This document shows, in pieces, positions 28,201-37,808 of a DNA stretch of 64,000 nucleotides (position 1 is the stretch's first letter; each line of letters begins with the position of its first letter). A program made the position numbers and the translations under genes. Origin of the DNA: an uncultured Burkholderiales bacterium (lineage in GTDB: Bacteria > Pseudomonadota > Gammaproteobacteria > Burkholderiales > Burkholderiaceae). The notes beneath the pieces were generated by a model that made no database searches, was not told the DNA's origin, and saw nothing but the letters and a program-made list of their open reading frames with translations. The DNA lies in assembly GCA_937891045.1 (NCBI GenBank), contig CALBEV010000028.1, positions 1 through 64,000 of the forward strand. The letters are read 5' to 3'.

Positions 28201-31117
28201 CGTTGCCGAGTCTGATCTCGTTGCAAGCGCGTCAACGAAACCGCTGTTGGTTGCCGAGCCCAGCGCCAAGTACCTTGGTGCGGTGCTCAACAACAACATC
28301 CGCATCATCAACGCCAAAGAACACAACCTGAAAAGTCTGAGTGTGGACATTCCGCGTGGCCAGTTCAATGTGGTGACGGGTGTCAGCGGCTCGGGCAAAT
28401 CCACCTTGGCTTTTGATATTTTGTTCAATGAGGGCCAACGGCGTTATTTGGAAAGCCTCAATGCCTATGCCCGCAGCATCGTGCAGCCTGCAGGGCGGCC
28501 CGAGGTGGATGCGGTGTATGGCATTCCACCCACGGTCGCCATTGAACAGCGACTCAGCCGAGGCGGTCGCAAGTCCACGGTGGGCACCACCACCGAGGTC
28601 TGGCATTTCCTACGCTTGCTGTATGTGAAGTTGGGCACCCAGCATTGCACCAAAGACGGCGCTGCTGTCCAGCCGCAAACCCCTGACCGATTGGCCGCCT
28701 TGTTGCTGCGTCAATACCGCGGCCAACACATTGGCTTGCTCAGTCCCTTGGTGATGAACCGCAAAGGTGTTTACACCGAGTTGGCCGATTGGGCGCGTCC
28801 ACGCGGCTTCACGCATTTGCGTGTCGATGGTCAGTTTTTACCCACCTTGGGCTTTCCACGCTTGGACCGTTTCAAAGAACACACGATTGAATTGCCGGCG
28901 GCGAGTTTGAAAGTGGACCCGGCCAACGAAGCCTTGTTGCGCCAGTCGCTTTTGACGGCCTTGGAGCACGGAAAAGGCGTGGTGCATGTGCTGAGCCAGC
29001 TTGATGGTTTGCAAGAGGCTTTGTTGGCTCAGGAAGCCACCACCCACATTGGGAAACTAGAAGCCTATTCCACCCGCCGCGCCTGCCCGCAGTGCGACAC
29101 CTCGTATGCCGAGCTCGACCCGCGTTTGTTTTCCTACAACAGCAAACACGGTTGGTGCCCCGACTGTGTGGGTACCGGCATCGCTTTGTCCAAAGCCCAA
29201 CGCGCAGCCATGGACGATTCGGTGCAAGACCCGAAAGAACGTGGACGCGAACAAAGCTTTGCCGAGCCCGAGTTGGAGGACGCATCTGACCAAGCGTGCA
29301 AGTCGTGCGCAGGCACCCGTTTGAATGCCACTGCACGGGCCGTGAAGTTTGCGGGTGTGGGCATCACCGACTTGGCCAGCATGAGCGTGATTCAAATTCA
29401 CCAATGGGCCAAGCAACTGAAACTGCAAGGCCGCGATGCCGAGATTGCGCGCGATTTGTTGCCCGAGATTGAAAGCCGCCTCGACTTTTTAGAGCGTGTC
29501 GGTTTGGGCTACCTCACCTTGGACCGGGGCGCACCCACCTTGAGCGGTGGCGAAGCCCAACGCATCCGCTTGGCGGCGCAACTGGGCAGCCATTTGCAAG
29601 GTGTTTGTTATGTACTGGATGAACCGACCATTGGCTTGCATGCACGCGACAACCATATTTTGTTGGACGCCTTGCGCTCCTTGAGCGACAAAGGCAACAC
29701 CTTGGTGGTGGTCGAGCATGATGAAGAAACCATTCGCCGCGCCGACCACATCATTGACATCGGCCCGAGTGCGGGCAAGCGTGGCGGCCACTTGGTGGCG
29801 CAAGGCTCGGTCGCTGATGTGATGGGTGCTGCTGAGTCACAAACGGGTCGTTATTTAATGCACGCGATCAAGCATCCTTTGCAAGCACGCAGACTGGTTG
29901 ATGTGGCCGGTGCCACAGCCGCATTGGCCAAAGGCGGGCGCAGGGGTTTGCCGGGCGACGATTTCGGCTTGCCGCATGAGGAGTCCGGCAAAGCCCCTGT
30001 GCGCGCCAAAAAGAAAACGCCTGTCGTGCCAACACCCGTTCTTGAAGAGCCGGCTGGCTGGCTCAGCTTGCATGGTGCGTTCCTGCACAACTTGCAACAG
30101 GTCCATATTCAACTCCCCTTGCGGCGCTTGGTGGCGGTCACCGGCGTCAGCGGCTCGGGCAAATCCACCTTGGCCCGCGATGTGTTGTTGCACAACGTAG
30201 CGGTGGTGGTGGCGCAGCGCAGCACACAAGCAGGTCGCAAACAAGACGAGGCGGGCAAACACCCGGCTTGGTTGGGTTGCACCGATGTGGATGGTTACCA
30301 AAGCATCGACCGCGTGCTGGAAGTGGACCAAACACCCATTGGCAAAACACCGCGCAGTTGTCCCGCCACCTACATCGGGTTTTGGGATGTGATTCGCAAG
30401 TTATTTGCCGAACCCTTGGAAGCCAAAGCGCGGGGCTATGGCCCGGGGCGCTTCAGTTTCAACACCGGCGAAGGGCGCTGCCCGGGGTGTGAAGGCCAAG
30501 GCATGCGCACCATCGAGATGAGTTTTTTGCCGGATGTGAAAGTGCTGTGCGAGGTCTGCAAAGGTGCGCGTTTCAACCACGAAACCATGGCAGTGCGCTG
30601 GCGTGGCAAAAGCATCGGCGAGGTGCTGCAAATGGAAGTGGACGAAGCGGTCGATTTCTTCGCCGCCATGCCCAACATCAGCCACCCGTTGCAGTTGTTG
30701 AAAGACGTGGGCTTGGGCTACCTGACCTTGGGTCAGCCGTCACCCACGCTCAGCGGTGGTGAAGCACAGCGCATCAAATTGGTGACCGAACTCAGCAAGG
30801 TGCGTGACGATGTGGCACGCCGTGGCAACAAAGCACCGCACACCTTGTATGTGTTGGACGAACCCACGGTGGGCCTGCACATGGCCGATGTGGACAAACT
30901 GATTCGGGTGCTGCACCGCTTGGTCGATGGTGGCCACAGCGTGGTGGTCATCGAACATGATTTGGATGTGATTGCCGAAGCCGACTGGGTGATTGACCTC
31001 GGACCCGAAGGTGGCGATGGGGGTGGCCGCGTGGTGGCAGCCAACACGCCTGAAGCCTTGGTGAAGCTGGGCACCCACACCGGCAATGCGTTGAAGCCGG
31101 TTTTGGCCAGGCTGTAG
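25259..31117 (+). CDS. uvrA: Tandem (double-length) UvrA-like excinuclease ATPase
   Basis: A single frame of 1952 residues that holds two complete UvrA units. Four Walker A motifs (GxSGSGKS) stand at about residues 33, 658, 1041 and 1629, and four LSGGE(A/V)QR signatures match them. Zinc-finger CxxC pairs appear in each unit (CPVCKGFG and [16 protein letters not shown] and [16 protein letters not shown] and [16 protein letters not shown] and CEVCKGAR). A UvrB-interaction-like domain follows the first Walker A in each unit (about 115-230 and 1120-1235). Normal UvrA is about 940-970 residues and works as a dimer, so this is a covalent dimer. Its place next to the liv genes gives no functional hint. 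It is probably additional to a normal uvrA elsewhere, which the window cannot show. Confidence 0.93.
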   Translation: MTQGLIRIRGARQHNLKNIDIDIRTNELTVFTGLSGSGKSSLVFDTLYAEGQRRYVETFSAYARQFLDRMDRPAVDKVEGVPPAIAIDQTNPVRSSRSTVGTMTELNDHLKLLFARAAHLFDKQTAQAVQHDTPDSIFKKLLALSSGDPRWIITFPVKLPNNTTAEELQAWLSASGFTRVHRQGEVVDVVADRFRLQTVEPSRVMEAIELALQRGNGRMTAFRMSADAAADDLGEAFGYSTGLHCPDSDLRYSDPTPSMFSFNSPAGACPVCKGFGRVIGVDYGLVIPNDKLTLRMGAIKPMQTPAWQECQDDLMRHAETAGIPRDTPWYKLTAEQRDWVIKGSPNWNGKWNQQWYGVKRFFEYLETKSYKMHIRVLLSKYRSYTTCGECNGARLQTESLLWRIGSDAGALAAMPADKRFLPQGTAWTRSQLEALPGLCLHDLMLLSIERLRGFFDHMATDASLSASVQAEQQALHLLLEEIRTRLKYLCDVGIGYLSLDRQSRTLSGGEVQRINLTTALGTSLVNTLFVLDEPSIGLHPRDMHRITQAMLRLRDAGNTLVVVEHDPAVMLAADRIVDMGPGPGERGGQVVFDGTPEGLKQADTLTGAYLGARKQVGVGLKRLVTDATPRLILEGAREHNLQHLNIEFPLQRWVTVTGVSGSGKSTLIQDILAPALLRHFGKSTEGAGAHDRLLGADHLSDVVFVDQSPIGKTARSNPASYVGAWDAVREIFANTAMSRQRSYTASKFSFNGGDGRCPTCGGSGFEHVEMQFLSDVYLRCPDCDGQRYRPEILEVKIERGGRFLNVADVLQLTVSEAAHLFANDRDVIRALQPIVDVGLEYVRLGQPVPTLSGGEAQRLKLAGYLAEAAKSASSSKQTLARKGMLFLFDEPTTGLHFDDIAKLMRALRRLLDAGHSLIVIEHNLDVIRASDWLIDLGPEGGEGGGLLVAEGPPEVVMKHASSHTGLALREYVKAMGSLAEGVAESDLVASASTKPLLVAEPSAKYLGAVLNNNIRIINAKEHNLKSLSVDIPRGQFNVVTGVSGSGKSTLAFDILFNEGQRRYLESLNAYARSIVQPAGRPEVDAVYGIPPTVAIEQRLSRGGRKSTVGTTTEVWHFLRLLYVKLGTQHCTKDGAAVQPQTPDRLAALLLRQYRGQHIGLLSPLVMNRKGVYTELADWARPRGFTHLRVDGQFLPTLGFPRLDRFKEHTIELPAASLKVDPANEALLRQSLLTALEHGKGVVHVLSQLDGLQEALLAQEATTHIGKLEAYSTRRACPQCDTSYAELDPRLFSYNSKHGWCPDCVGTGIALSKAQRAAMDDSVQDPKERGREQSFAEPELEDASDQACKSCAGTRLNATARAVKFAGVGITDLASMSVIQIHQWAKQLKLQGRDAEIARDLLPEIESRLDFLERVGLGYLTLDRGAPTLSGGEAQRIRLAAQLGSHLQGVCYVLDEPTIGLHARDNHILLDALRSLSDKGNTLVVVEHDEETIRRADHIIDIGPSAGKRGGHLVAQGSVADVMGAAESQTGRYLMHAIKHPLQARRLVDVAGATAALAKGGRRGLPGDDFGLPHEESGKAPVRAKKKTPVVPTPVLEEPAGWLSLHGAFLHNLQQVHIQLPLRRLVAVTGVSGSGKSTLARDVLLHNVAVVVAQRSTQAGRKQDEAGKHPAWLGCTDVDGYQSIDRVLEVDQTPIGKTPRSCPATYIGFWDVIRKLFAEPLEAKARGYGPGRFSFNTGEGRCPGCEGQGMRTIEMSFLPDVKVLCEVCKGARFNHETMAVRWRGKSIGEVLQMEVDEAVDFFAAMPNISHPLQLLKDVGLGYLTLGQPSPTLSGGEAQRIKLVTELSKVRDDVARRGNKAPHTLYVLDEPTVGLHMADVDKLIRVLHRLVDGGHSVVVIEHDLDVIAEADWVIDLGPEGGDGGGRVVAANTPEALVKLGTHTGNALKPVLARL

Positions 31118-31119
31118 CG

Positions 31120-32751
31120 TCAGCCCGCGCTGCTCAGCGCCAAACCCGCGTGCTCGCGCAGCGGATGGAAATGAATTTTCGGAAACCGCTCTTGCGCCAA
31201 GCGGACGTCGTACGGTGAGGTGCACAAATAGGCCAGGGTGCTGGCCGCGTCCAGGGCCATGCGTTGCGGGTAGGCGTTGGTGAACTCGCGTAACTCGGCA
31301 GGGGTGTCGGCAGTGATCCAACGCGCACCGGTGTAACTGCTGTTTTCCAAGCGCACATCACAGTCGTACTCGGCCCGCAAACGGTGCTGCACCACTTCAA
31401 ATTGCAACTGACCAATAGCGCCCAACAGCATGGCGCCACCCACTTCGGGTTTGAACACCTGAATCGCGCCTTCTTCGCCCAACTGCTCGAGGCCGGTTTG
31501 TAATTGCTTGGTGCGCAGTGGGTTCTTCAAAATCACGGTCATGAACAACTCGGGTGCAAAAAAAGGCAAACCGGTGAATTGCAAGGCTGCGCCATCGGTG
31601 ATGGTGTCGCCCAACTGCACACCACCATGCGTGGTGAAGCCAATGATGTCACCGGCAAACGCTTCGTCCACCGCTTCGCGTCGTTGGCTCAAAAAGGTGA
31701 CCACCGATGTGGGGCGCAGCTCTTTGGCGCTGCGCTGCACCTTGAGTTTCATGCCGGGTTTGTATTGACCCGAGGCAACGCGCACAAAGGCGATGCGGTC
31801 CCGGTGGTTGGCGTCCATGTTGGCTTGCACTTTGAACACCACACCGGAAAAACCAGCGTCTTCAGGCTGCACGGTTTTGTCCACCGCTTGCTTGTTGACC
31901 ACCAAATGGCTGGTGCGTGGGCCGGGTGAGGGCGCCAAATCAACCAAGGCATCCAGCACTTCCATCACGCCAAAGTTGTTCACTCCAGAGCCAAAAAACA
32001 CCGGTGTTTGTTTGCCAGCCAAAAAAGCCTCGCGGTCAAACTTGGGTGAGGCTCCGGTGGCCAACTCCATGCTTTCCATGGCGGTGGCCCATTCCATGCC
32101 AAAGCGTTCAGCCAGCAAGGTTTGTGCGGTCAAAGGATGGGTTTCAAAGTCTTGCGGCAAACGCTCTGAGCCGGAGTCGAACACGGTCATGGCTTGGGTG
32201 CGCAGGTTGATGATGCCGCCAAACAATTTGCCTTGACCAACCGGCCAGGTCATGGGCACGCAGGGCATACCGAGTTCGCGCTCAACCTCGTCCAAGATGT
32301 CCAACGGGTCGCGCACTTCGCGGTCCATTTTGTTGACGAAGGTGATGATGGGCGTGTCGCGCTGACGGCACACCTCGATCAATCGGCGGGTTTGCGCCTC
32401 CACACCGTTGGCCGCGTCAATCACCATCAGCGCCGAGTCCACGGCGGTGAGCACCCTGTAGGTGTCTTCCGAAAAATCTTTGTGGCCGGGGGTGTCAAGC
32501 AGGTTGATCACATGCTCGCGGTAGAGCATTTGCATGACCGACGAGGCTACCGAGATGCCGCGTTGTTTTTCGATTTCCATCCAGTCCGAGGTGGCGTGGC
32601 GCGAGGCTTTGCGTGCTTTCACCGAACCGGCGATTTGAATCGCACCCGAAAAGAGCAAGAGTTTTTCGGTGAGCGTGGTTTTGCCCGCATCAGGGTGGGA
32701 AATGATGGCAAAGGTGCGGCGACGGCGCACTTCTTCTAGCAATGAGGTCAT
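31120..32751 (-). CDS. prfC: Peptide chain release factor 3
   Basis: GTPase (543 residues) that frees RF1/RF2 from the ribosome after termination. G1 SHPDAGKTTLTEKLLL is near residue 18, G3 DTPGHKDFSEDTYR near 87 and G4 NKMDRE near 141; the beta-barrel and C-terminal RF3 domains follow and the length is typical. Its ATG overlaps the stop of the upstream sensor-kinase gene (ATGA). It converges with the tandem uvrA gene; their stop codons are two bases apart and no terminator hairpin is evident between them. Confidence 0.96.
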   Translation of the reverse strand: MTSLLEEVRRRRTFAIISHPDAGKTTLTEKLLLFSGAIQIAGSVKARKASRHATSDWMEIEKQRGISVASSVMQMLYREHVINLLDTPGHKDFSEDTYRVLTAVDSALMVIDAANGVEAQTRRLIEVCRQRDTPIITFVNKMDREVRDPLDILDEVERELGMPCVPMTWPVGQGKLFGGIINLRTQAMTVFDSGSERLPQDFETHPLTAQTLLAERFGMEWATAMESMELATGASPKFDREAFLAGKQTPVFFGSGVNNFGVMEVLDALVDLAPSPGPRTSHLVVNKQAVDKTVQPEDAGFSGVVFKVQANMDANHRDRIAFVRVASGQYKPGMKLKVQRSAKELRPTSVVTFLSQRREAVDEAFAGDIIGFTTHGGVQLGDTITDGAALQFTGLPFFAPELFMTVILKNPLRTKQLQTGLEQLGEEGAIQVFKPEVGGAMLLGAIGQLQFEVVQHRLRAEYDCDVRLENSSYTGARWITADTPAELREFTNAYPQRMALDAASTLAYLCTSPYDVRLAQERFPKIHFHPLREHAGLALSSAG

Positions 32752-34538
32752 GAGTTGTGTTTTTTTTCTTCAGGGAGACAGTAGTGCAAGATGCGGTTGA
32801 TCAGGGTGTGTCGATCAAAGGGCTTGGGCATGACTTCGTTGATGCCTACTTCTTTGCAAGCCCTTAGGGCATCGCTGGCCACATTGGCCGTCAGGGCAAT
32901 CACTTGCACTTGGTTGAAAGGGGAAGGCAGGGTGTGACGGACTTGGCGCATGACTTCGATGCCGTCCATGTCAGGCATCACCAAGTCGAGTAACACCAGA
33001 TCGTAAATTGTGTCGCTCATGCGAGCCAAACCGCTTGTGCCATCGACTGCTTCGTCTATGGTTGCATTGGGCAAGGCGCGATGTATGGTGGCCTTGGCGA
33101 CCAAACGGTTGACCGGATGGTCGTCGACGATCAGCAATCGCATATGTCGCATGTCAATCAACTCCATCACTGGCGCGGTTTTCGGCGGCGCCGTGGCCAG
33201 TTGAATTGGAAGATGCACGGTGAACGCCGAGCCCTTGCCGACACTGCTTTGCAATTCGATCCGACCGCCATGGCTTTGAACCAAGGTGCTGGTGATGCTC
33301 AAACCCAGGCCATTGCCGCGCAGTGCATCGCGTGAGGAACGGCTTTGAGCATGCGACAACTGGACAAAAGGTTCAAAAATGCGTTGCTGTTGGGCTGCAT
33401 CGATACCCGGGCCGGTGTCCTCTACACATAAATGCAGCATGCCTTGATCGAAGGCATTGTCCAGCGGTGTGAAACCGACATAGGTGTGGACACTGCCGTG
33501 GTCAGTGAACTTGAGCGCATTGCCAAGCAAGTTGATCAAAATCTGGGTCAAACGATGCTGGTCGGCGCTGACCCAAACGGGGACTTTGTCTTCAATGAAA
33601 ATCTCATAACTCAGACCCAAGTCGCTCGCTCGAGGACTGAGCGTGCCGTGCGTCTTTTGCAGCATGGTGTGCAAATCAAAGACCTGGGGGTTGAGCGTGA
33701 TGCTGCCATTTTGAATTTGCGAAAAGTCCAGCAAGTCATTGATGACGGTCAGCAGGTGAGCGGCAGAATTTTGTGCGCCATTGACGAATTCCTTGGAGTC
33801 GGCGGTCAAGCGTTGGTCGGTGCTGAGCAGGCTCAAATAACCCATGACGGCATTCAGCGGCGTGCGCATTTCATGGCTGACAATGGCTAAAAATTGATCC
33901 TTGTGGGCATTGGCTTGGGTCAGGTCTTGCGACAGAATCTTCAAGCGTTGGTTGGTTCGACTGACATGCTTGACGGAGGTCAACGTCATCAAGTCAACCG
34001 AGTTGATCAAACTCCATTGCGTCTGGACCAACAAGGTGTACATCATCGCCCCCAGCGCCAACTCTTGCCAAGTCTGGTGTGCCTGCATCGGAATGATGCC
34101 CGTCAGCTGCATCGCCAAGGTGGCCAAGACCGACAGCAAGGACATGCTGAGCCAAAAATAAACGCCACTGCGCGATTTGGATGTGAACAAAGGCAGGATG
34201 GGGACGATGCCCAACCAAACCATCACCGGGGATGTGACCCCTCCCAGATTCCAAGCGTTGTACAAAATGACGCCCATGATGCTGGTTTGGTAGATGGTCA
34301 GGGCCCAAACGCGGGGCAAACCTCTGAACCACAAGCTCAAACCCACAAACACCAGCAAGGATGCCACCAGCCCGGACAGGGCAACATCGGGCAGATCGAG
34401 GAAATACAACAAAGGTGCCATGGGCACCAAAAACATCAATGACGAAACCGAGAAAAAAACATAGTAAATATCAAAAGTGTTACGTCGGGTTCGCGGCAGT
34501 CGCCGCTTGATATTGATGAGTAACCGACGATTGATCAT
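32748..34538 (-). CDS. Membrane hybrid sensor histidine kinase / response regulator
   Basis: A 596-residue hybrid kinase. About six hydrophobic helices cover residues 27-185, a short coiled segment follows, then HisKA with the phospho-accepting H222 (VSHEMRTPLNAV). The ATPase domain has NLLGNALKF (N box), DTGPGID (G1) and RGNGLGLSI (G2). A C-terminal receiver domain begins at about 470 (LLIVDDHPVNR) with phospho-acceptor D518 (VLLDLVMPD), T in ALTANV and K in MPKPFD. No separate sensor domain, output domain or cognate regulator is present nearby. It is upstream of prfC and overlaps it by four bases. Confidence 0.9.
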   Translation of the reverse strand: MINRRLLINIKRRLPRTRRNTFDIYYVFFSVSSLMFLVPMAPLLYFLDLPDVALSGLVASLLVFVGLSLWFRGLPRVWALTIYQTSIMGVILYNAWNLGGVTSPVMVWLGIVPILPLFTSKSRSGVYFWLSMSLLSVLATLAMQLTGIIPMQAHQTWQELALGAMMYTLLVQTQWSLINSVDLMTLTSVKHVSRTNQRLKILSQDLTQANAHKDQFLAIVSHEMRTPLNAVMGYLSLLSTDQRLTADSKEFVNGAQNSAAHLLTVINDLLDFSQIQNGSITLNPQVFDLHTMLQKTHGTLSPRASDLGLSYEIFIEDKVPVWVSADQHRLTQILINLLGNALKFTDHGSVHTYVGFTPLDNAFDQGMLHLCVEDTGPGIDAAQQQRIFEPFVQLSHAQSRSSRDALRGNGLGLSITSTLVQSHGGRIELQSSVGKGSAFTVHLPIQLATAPPKTAPVMELIDMRHMRLLIVDDHPVNRLVAKATIHRALPNATIDEAVDGTSGLARMSDTIYDLVLLDLVMPDMDGIEVMRQVRHTLPSPFNQVQVIALTANVASDALRACKEVGINEVMPKPFDRHTLINRILHYCLPEEKKHNS

Positions 34539-34639
34539 GCGGTAATGTTAAGGGACATTTTGAGGCATTACACCCCCAAGCCGCAGTGGTTTTTCCAAGG
34601 CAGGCGCTTGTCAGCAAAGGGTGTTTAAAATACGCCGCA

Positions 34640-34706
34640 TCCGAGGAGCGCTGCAGCGCCACATCAGTGGCGTGAGGCTCGGACCCTTTTCCAACCGCGC
34701 TCACCC
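34640..34706 (+). ncRNA. S-adenosylhomocysteine (SAH) riboswitch
   Basis: The element matches the SAH riboswitch consensus as known from Burkholderiales ahcY leaders. P1: TCCGAG (34640-34645) pairs with CTCGGA (34678-34683). P2: CGCCAC (34657-34662) pairs with GTGGCG (34667-34672). The pseudoknot helix: GAGCGC (34646-34651) pairs with GCGCTC (34697-34702). The conserved GAGGAGCGCTGC and AGGCTCGG segments are intact. It lies 84 bases before the ahcY ATG. SAH riboswitches raise expression of SAH hydrolase when SAH accumulates. Confidence 0.95.
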
Positions 34707-34789
34707 ACTGACAACGTGAGGTGAGCACCTCGGTCCTCCCAAGTGCTTGCATGTCGTGTCAGTGGCCCTGAACCTTTTGGAGCCTCACC
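34699..34789 (+). promoter_or_regulatory. Expression platform of the SAH riboswitch
   Basis: Several mutually exclusive pairings are visible. GCTCACC (34699-34705, which includes pseudoknot bases) is complementary to GGTGAGC (34720-34726). That same GGTGAG can instead pair in its own hairpin (GAGGT 34718-34722 with ACCTC 34727-34731), or with CTCACC directly before the ahcY ATG (34784-34789). A nine-base outer stem CCACTGACA (34705-34713) with TGTCAGTGG (34757-34765) encloses the hairpin. The Shine-Dalgarno GGAG is at 34779-34782. There is no T run, so control at translation is more likely than termination. Confidence 0.6.
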
Positions 34790-36223
34790 ATGAATGCATC
34801 GCTGAAACCCACCCAAACCACCGACTTCCACGTCGCCGACATGTCCTTGGCCGATTGGGGCCGCAAAGAAATCAAAATCGCCGAGACCGAAATGCCCGGC
34901 CTCATGGCGATTCGCCAAGAGTTCGCCAAAGCCCAGCCCCTGAAAGGCGCGCGCATCACCGGCTCTTTGCACATGACCATCCAAACCGCCGTGTTGGTTG
35001 AAACACTGCAAGCTTTGGGCGCCCAAGTGCGTTGGGCTTCTTGCAACATCTTCTCCACCCAAGACCATGCCGCTGCTGCATTGGTGGCCAATGGCACACC
35101 GGTGTTTGCCTACAAGGGCGAAACCTTGGACGACTACTGGGATTACACCCACCGCATTTTTGAATTTGGCGCGGCCAATACCGATGGCGAAGGCCCCAAC
35201 ATGATCTTGGACGATGGCGGCGACGCCACCTTGCTCATGCACTTGGGCAAGCGTGCTGAAAAAGACGCCTCTTTGCTCAGCAACCCTGGCAGCGAAGAAG
35301 AAGTGTGTTTGTTCAACGCCATCAAAGCCAAGCTGGCGCAAGACCCCACTTGGTACAGCCGCAAAGGAGCGCACATCATCGGCGTGACCGAAGAGACCAC
35401 CACCGGCGTGTTGCGCTTGAACGAAATGGCCGCCAAAGGCAGCCTGATGTTCCGCGCCATCAACGTGAACGACTCCGTCACCAAGAGCAAATTCGACAAC
35501 CTCTACGGCTGCCGCGAATCTTTGGTCGACTCCATCAAGCGTGCGACCGACGTGATGATCGCTGGCAAAGTGGCTTTGGTGGCCGGTTATGGCGACGTGG
35601 GCAAAGGTTCTGCCCAAGCCCTGCGTGCTTTGAGCGCCCAAGTGTGGGTGACTGAAATCGACCCGATCAACGCCTTGCAAGCGGCGATGGAAGGCTACAA
35701 AGTGGTGACCATGGAATACGCCGCTGACAAAGCCGACATTTTTGTGTCGGCCACCGGCAACAAAAACGTGATTCGCTACGAACACATGGCCGCCATGAAA
35801 GACGAGGCCATCGTTTGCAACATCGGTCACTTCGACAATGAAATCGACGTCGCTTCATTGGAAAAACTTAAGTGGGACGAAATCAAGCCCCAGGTTGACC
35901 ACGTGATCTTCCCTGACGGCAAAAAAATCACCTTGTTGGCCAAAGGCCGCTTGGTGAATTTGGGTTGCGCCACCGGCCACCCCAGCTTCGTGATGAGCAG
36001 CTCGTTTGCCAATCAAACCATTGCGCAAATCGAACTCTTCACCCGCCAAGACCATTACGAATCTGGCAAGGTCTATGTGCTGCCCAAGCATTTGGACGAG
36101 AAAGTGGCGCGTTTGCACCTGAAGAAAGTTGGCGCCATGCTGACTGAACTGACCGACGAGCAGGCTTCCTACATTGGCGTGAGCAAAGCCGGTCCCTACA
36201 AAGCCGACACCTACCGTTATTGA
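34790..36223 (+). CDS. ahcY: Adenosylhomocysteinase (SAH hydrolase)
   Basis: Cytoplasmic NAD-dependent enzyme (477 residues) that splits S-adenosylhomocysteine into adenosine and homocysteine, relieving product inhibition of methyltransferases. The proteobacterial-length form with an insert is seen (about 40 residues longer than the shortest forms). The NAD site is [17 protein letters not shown] near 265-280, and the terminus KADTYRY is the conserved SAHase C-terminus. It is controlled by the SAH riboswitch upstream. Its stop overlaps the tlyA start (TTGA). Confidence 0.97.
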   Translation: MNASLKPTQTTDFHVADMSLADWGRKEIKIAETEMPGLMAIRQEFAKAQPLKGARITGSLHMTIQTAVLVETLQALGAQVRWASCNIFSTQDHAAAALVANGTPVFAYKGETLDDYWDYTHRIFEFGAANTDGEGPNMILDDGGDATLLMHLGKRAEKDASLLSNPGSEEEVCLFNAIKAKLAQDPTWYSRKGAHIIGVTEETTTGVLRLNEMAAKGSLMFRAINVNDSVTKSKFDNLYGCRESLVDSIKRATDVMIAGKVALVAGYGDVGKGSAQALRALSAQVWVTEIDPINALQAAMEGYKVVTMEYAADKADIFVSATGNKNVIRYEHMAAMKDEAIVCNIGHFDNEIDVASLEKLKWDEIKPQVDHVIFPDGKKITLLAKGRLVNLGCATGHPSFVMSSSFANQTIAQIELFTRQDHYESGKVYVLPKHLDEKVARLHLKKVGAMLTELTDEQASYIGVSKAGPYKADTYRY

Positions 36224-36975
36224 TCGCTGTGCGCGCTGACCAGTTGCTGGTCGAGCGCGGCTTGGCCGCCACGCGCTCGCAAGCGCAGCGTTTGATTGCT
36301 GCAGGCGTGCGCTGGCGACTGGGCCAACAAGCGTGGTCCCAGATCGACAAAAACGGTGCCGTGCTGCCTGAAGGCTGTGAACTGCTGTTGCTAGACGATG
36401 CCGAAACCCGGTTTGTCTCGCGCGGTGGATTGAAGCTGGAAGGTGCTTTGCAGCAAACCGGCTTGAACCCGCAAGGCTTGGTCTGTCTCGATGTGGGGCA
36501 ATCGACGGGTGGCTTTACCGATTGCTTGTTGCAGCACGGGGCGGCGCAGGTTTGGGGGGTGGATGTGGGCCATGGGCAGTTGCATCCCCGCTTGGCCAAT
36601 GATGCGCGTGTGAAGGTCATCGAGAAGGTGAATGCCCGTGCCATGACACCCGAGCTGTTGGGTGTCCAAGGCTTTGAGTTCATCGTCGCCGACCTGAGTT
36701 TCATTTCGCTGACACTGGTATTGCCTGCCATCGCCACCTTGATGAAACCCCAAGCACCAGCGCTGTTGTTGATCAAACCGCAGTTTGAATTGCAGGCGCA
36801 AGACCTGGGCAAAGGCGGCGTGGTGAAGAACCCCGCGCTTTACAGCCAAGTGGAACAACGCTTGCGGCAAGCGTGTCAAACATTGAATCTAGACGTTGTG
36901 CAGTGGTTGCCCAGTCCCATCACCGGGGGTGACGGCAACCAAGAATTTTTCATCCATGCCAGGAGGGCAGCATGA
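36220..36975 (+). CDS. tlyA: TlyA-family rRNA 2'-O-methyltransferase
   Basis: A 251-residue protein of the TlyA (hemolysin A/FtsJ-like) family. An S4 RNA-binding domain covers about 4-65 ([21 protein letters not shown]). A Rossmann methyltransferase domain follows, with SAM motif [16 protein letters not shown] (about 88-103). In mycobacteria TlyA methylates 16S and 23S rRNA riboses; the target here is not known. Starts TTG at 36220 (overlapping ahcY) or GTG at 36229 are both possible. It releases SAH as by-product, which fits its place between ahcY and metF. Confidence 0.87.
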   Translation: MIAVRADQLLVERGLAATRSQAQRLIAAGVRWRLGQQAWSQIDKNGAVLPEGCELLLLDDAETRFVSRGGLKLEGALQQTGLNPQGLVCLDVGQSTGGFTDCLLQHGAAQVWGVDVGHGQLHPRLANDARVKVIEKVNARAMTPELLGVQGFEFIVADLSFISLTLVLPAIATLMKPQAPALLLIKPQFELQAQDLGKGGVVKNPALYSQVEQRLRQACQTLNLDVVQWLPSPITGGDGNQEFFIHARRAA

Positions 36976-37808
36976 AGGACTTGTGTCCCATCAGTTTTGA
37001 ATTTTTTCCACCGAAAACCCCTGAGGGGGAAGCGAAGTTGAAGCAAGTGCGCCAAGATTTGTACGCGCTCAAGCCGGAATTTTTCAGCGTCACGTATGGC
37101 GCAGGCGGCAGCACCCAAGACGGCACTTTGCAGCAAGTGCAGGCCATCCTGAACGATGGTTTTGATGCCGCACCGCATTTTTCGTGCATTGGGGCCACAC
37201 GTGACAGCGTGCGTGCCCAATTGGCCGATTTCAAAGCAGCGGGTATCAAACGCATGGTGGCGCTGCGCGGTGACTTGCCCAGCGGCCACGGCACCTTCGG
37301 CGAGTTTCGCTATGCCAGCGAGTTGGTCGCCTTTATCCGTGAAGAAACCGGTGACCATTTCCACATCGAAGTGGGCTGCTACCCGGAAGTGCATCCGCAG
37401 GCCAAGTCGCCTGATGCGGATGTGCAAGCCTTTGTGACCAAGGTGAAAGCCGGTGCCACCTCCGCCATCACCCAGTATTTCTTCAACAGCGACGCTTACT
37501 TTCGCTTTGTCGACGAAGCCCACAAACATGGCGCAGACATCCCCGTGGTGCCCGGCATCATGCCCATCATCAGCTCCACCCAACTCATGCGTTTTTCAGA
37601 TGCCTGTGGTGCAGAAATCCCGCGTTGGATTCGCTTGCGTTTGCAAAGTTTTGGGGATGACACGGCGTCCATCAAAGCCTTTGGCTTGGATGTGGTCACT
37701 GATTTGTGCGACCAACTGCGCTTGGGCGGCGCACCTGGATTGCACTTCTACACCATGAACCAATCTGCAGCAGTCACGGCTTTGTGCAAGGCCTTGTCGT
37801 TGGCCTAG
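36972..37808 (+). CDS. metF: 5,10-methylenetetrahydrofolate reductase
   Basis: FAD enzyme (278 residues) reducing methylene-THF to methyl-THF, the methyl donor for regenerating methionine from homocysteine. It starts with PISFEFFPPKTPEGE (active-site Glu in EFFPP) and has SVTYGAGGST, MVALRGDLP (FAD-binding) and the usual length. ATG at 36972 overlaps the tlyA stop. With ahcY it forms a methionine-cycle operon under the SAH riboswitch. It converges with rlmJ, and the two genes overlap by four bases at their stops. Confidence 0.96.
   Translation: MKDLCPISFEFFPPKTPEGEAKLKQVRQDLYALKPEFFSVTYGAGGSTQDGTLQQVQAILNDGFDAAPHFSCIGATRDSVRAQLADFKAAGIKRMVALRGDLPSGHGTFGEFRYASELVAFIREETGDHFHIEVGCYPEVHPQAKSPDADVQAFVTKVKAGATSAITQYFFNSDAYFRFVDEAHKHGADIPVVPGIMPIISSTQLMRFSDACGAEIPRWIRLRLQSFGDDTASIKAFGLDVVTDLCDQLRLGGAPGLHFYTMNQSAAVTALCKALSLA

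Noticed and set aside
34600..34636. TTGTCA and TAAAAT as the ahcY promoter
   Set aside because: The two hexamers are only 12 bases apart, too close for a normal sigma-70 promoter, so I left the promoter unassigned.
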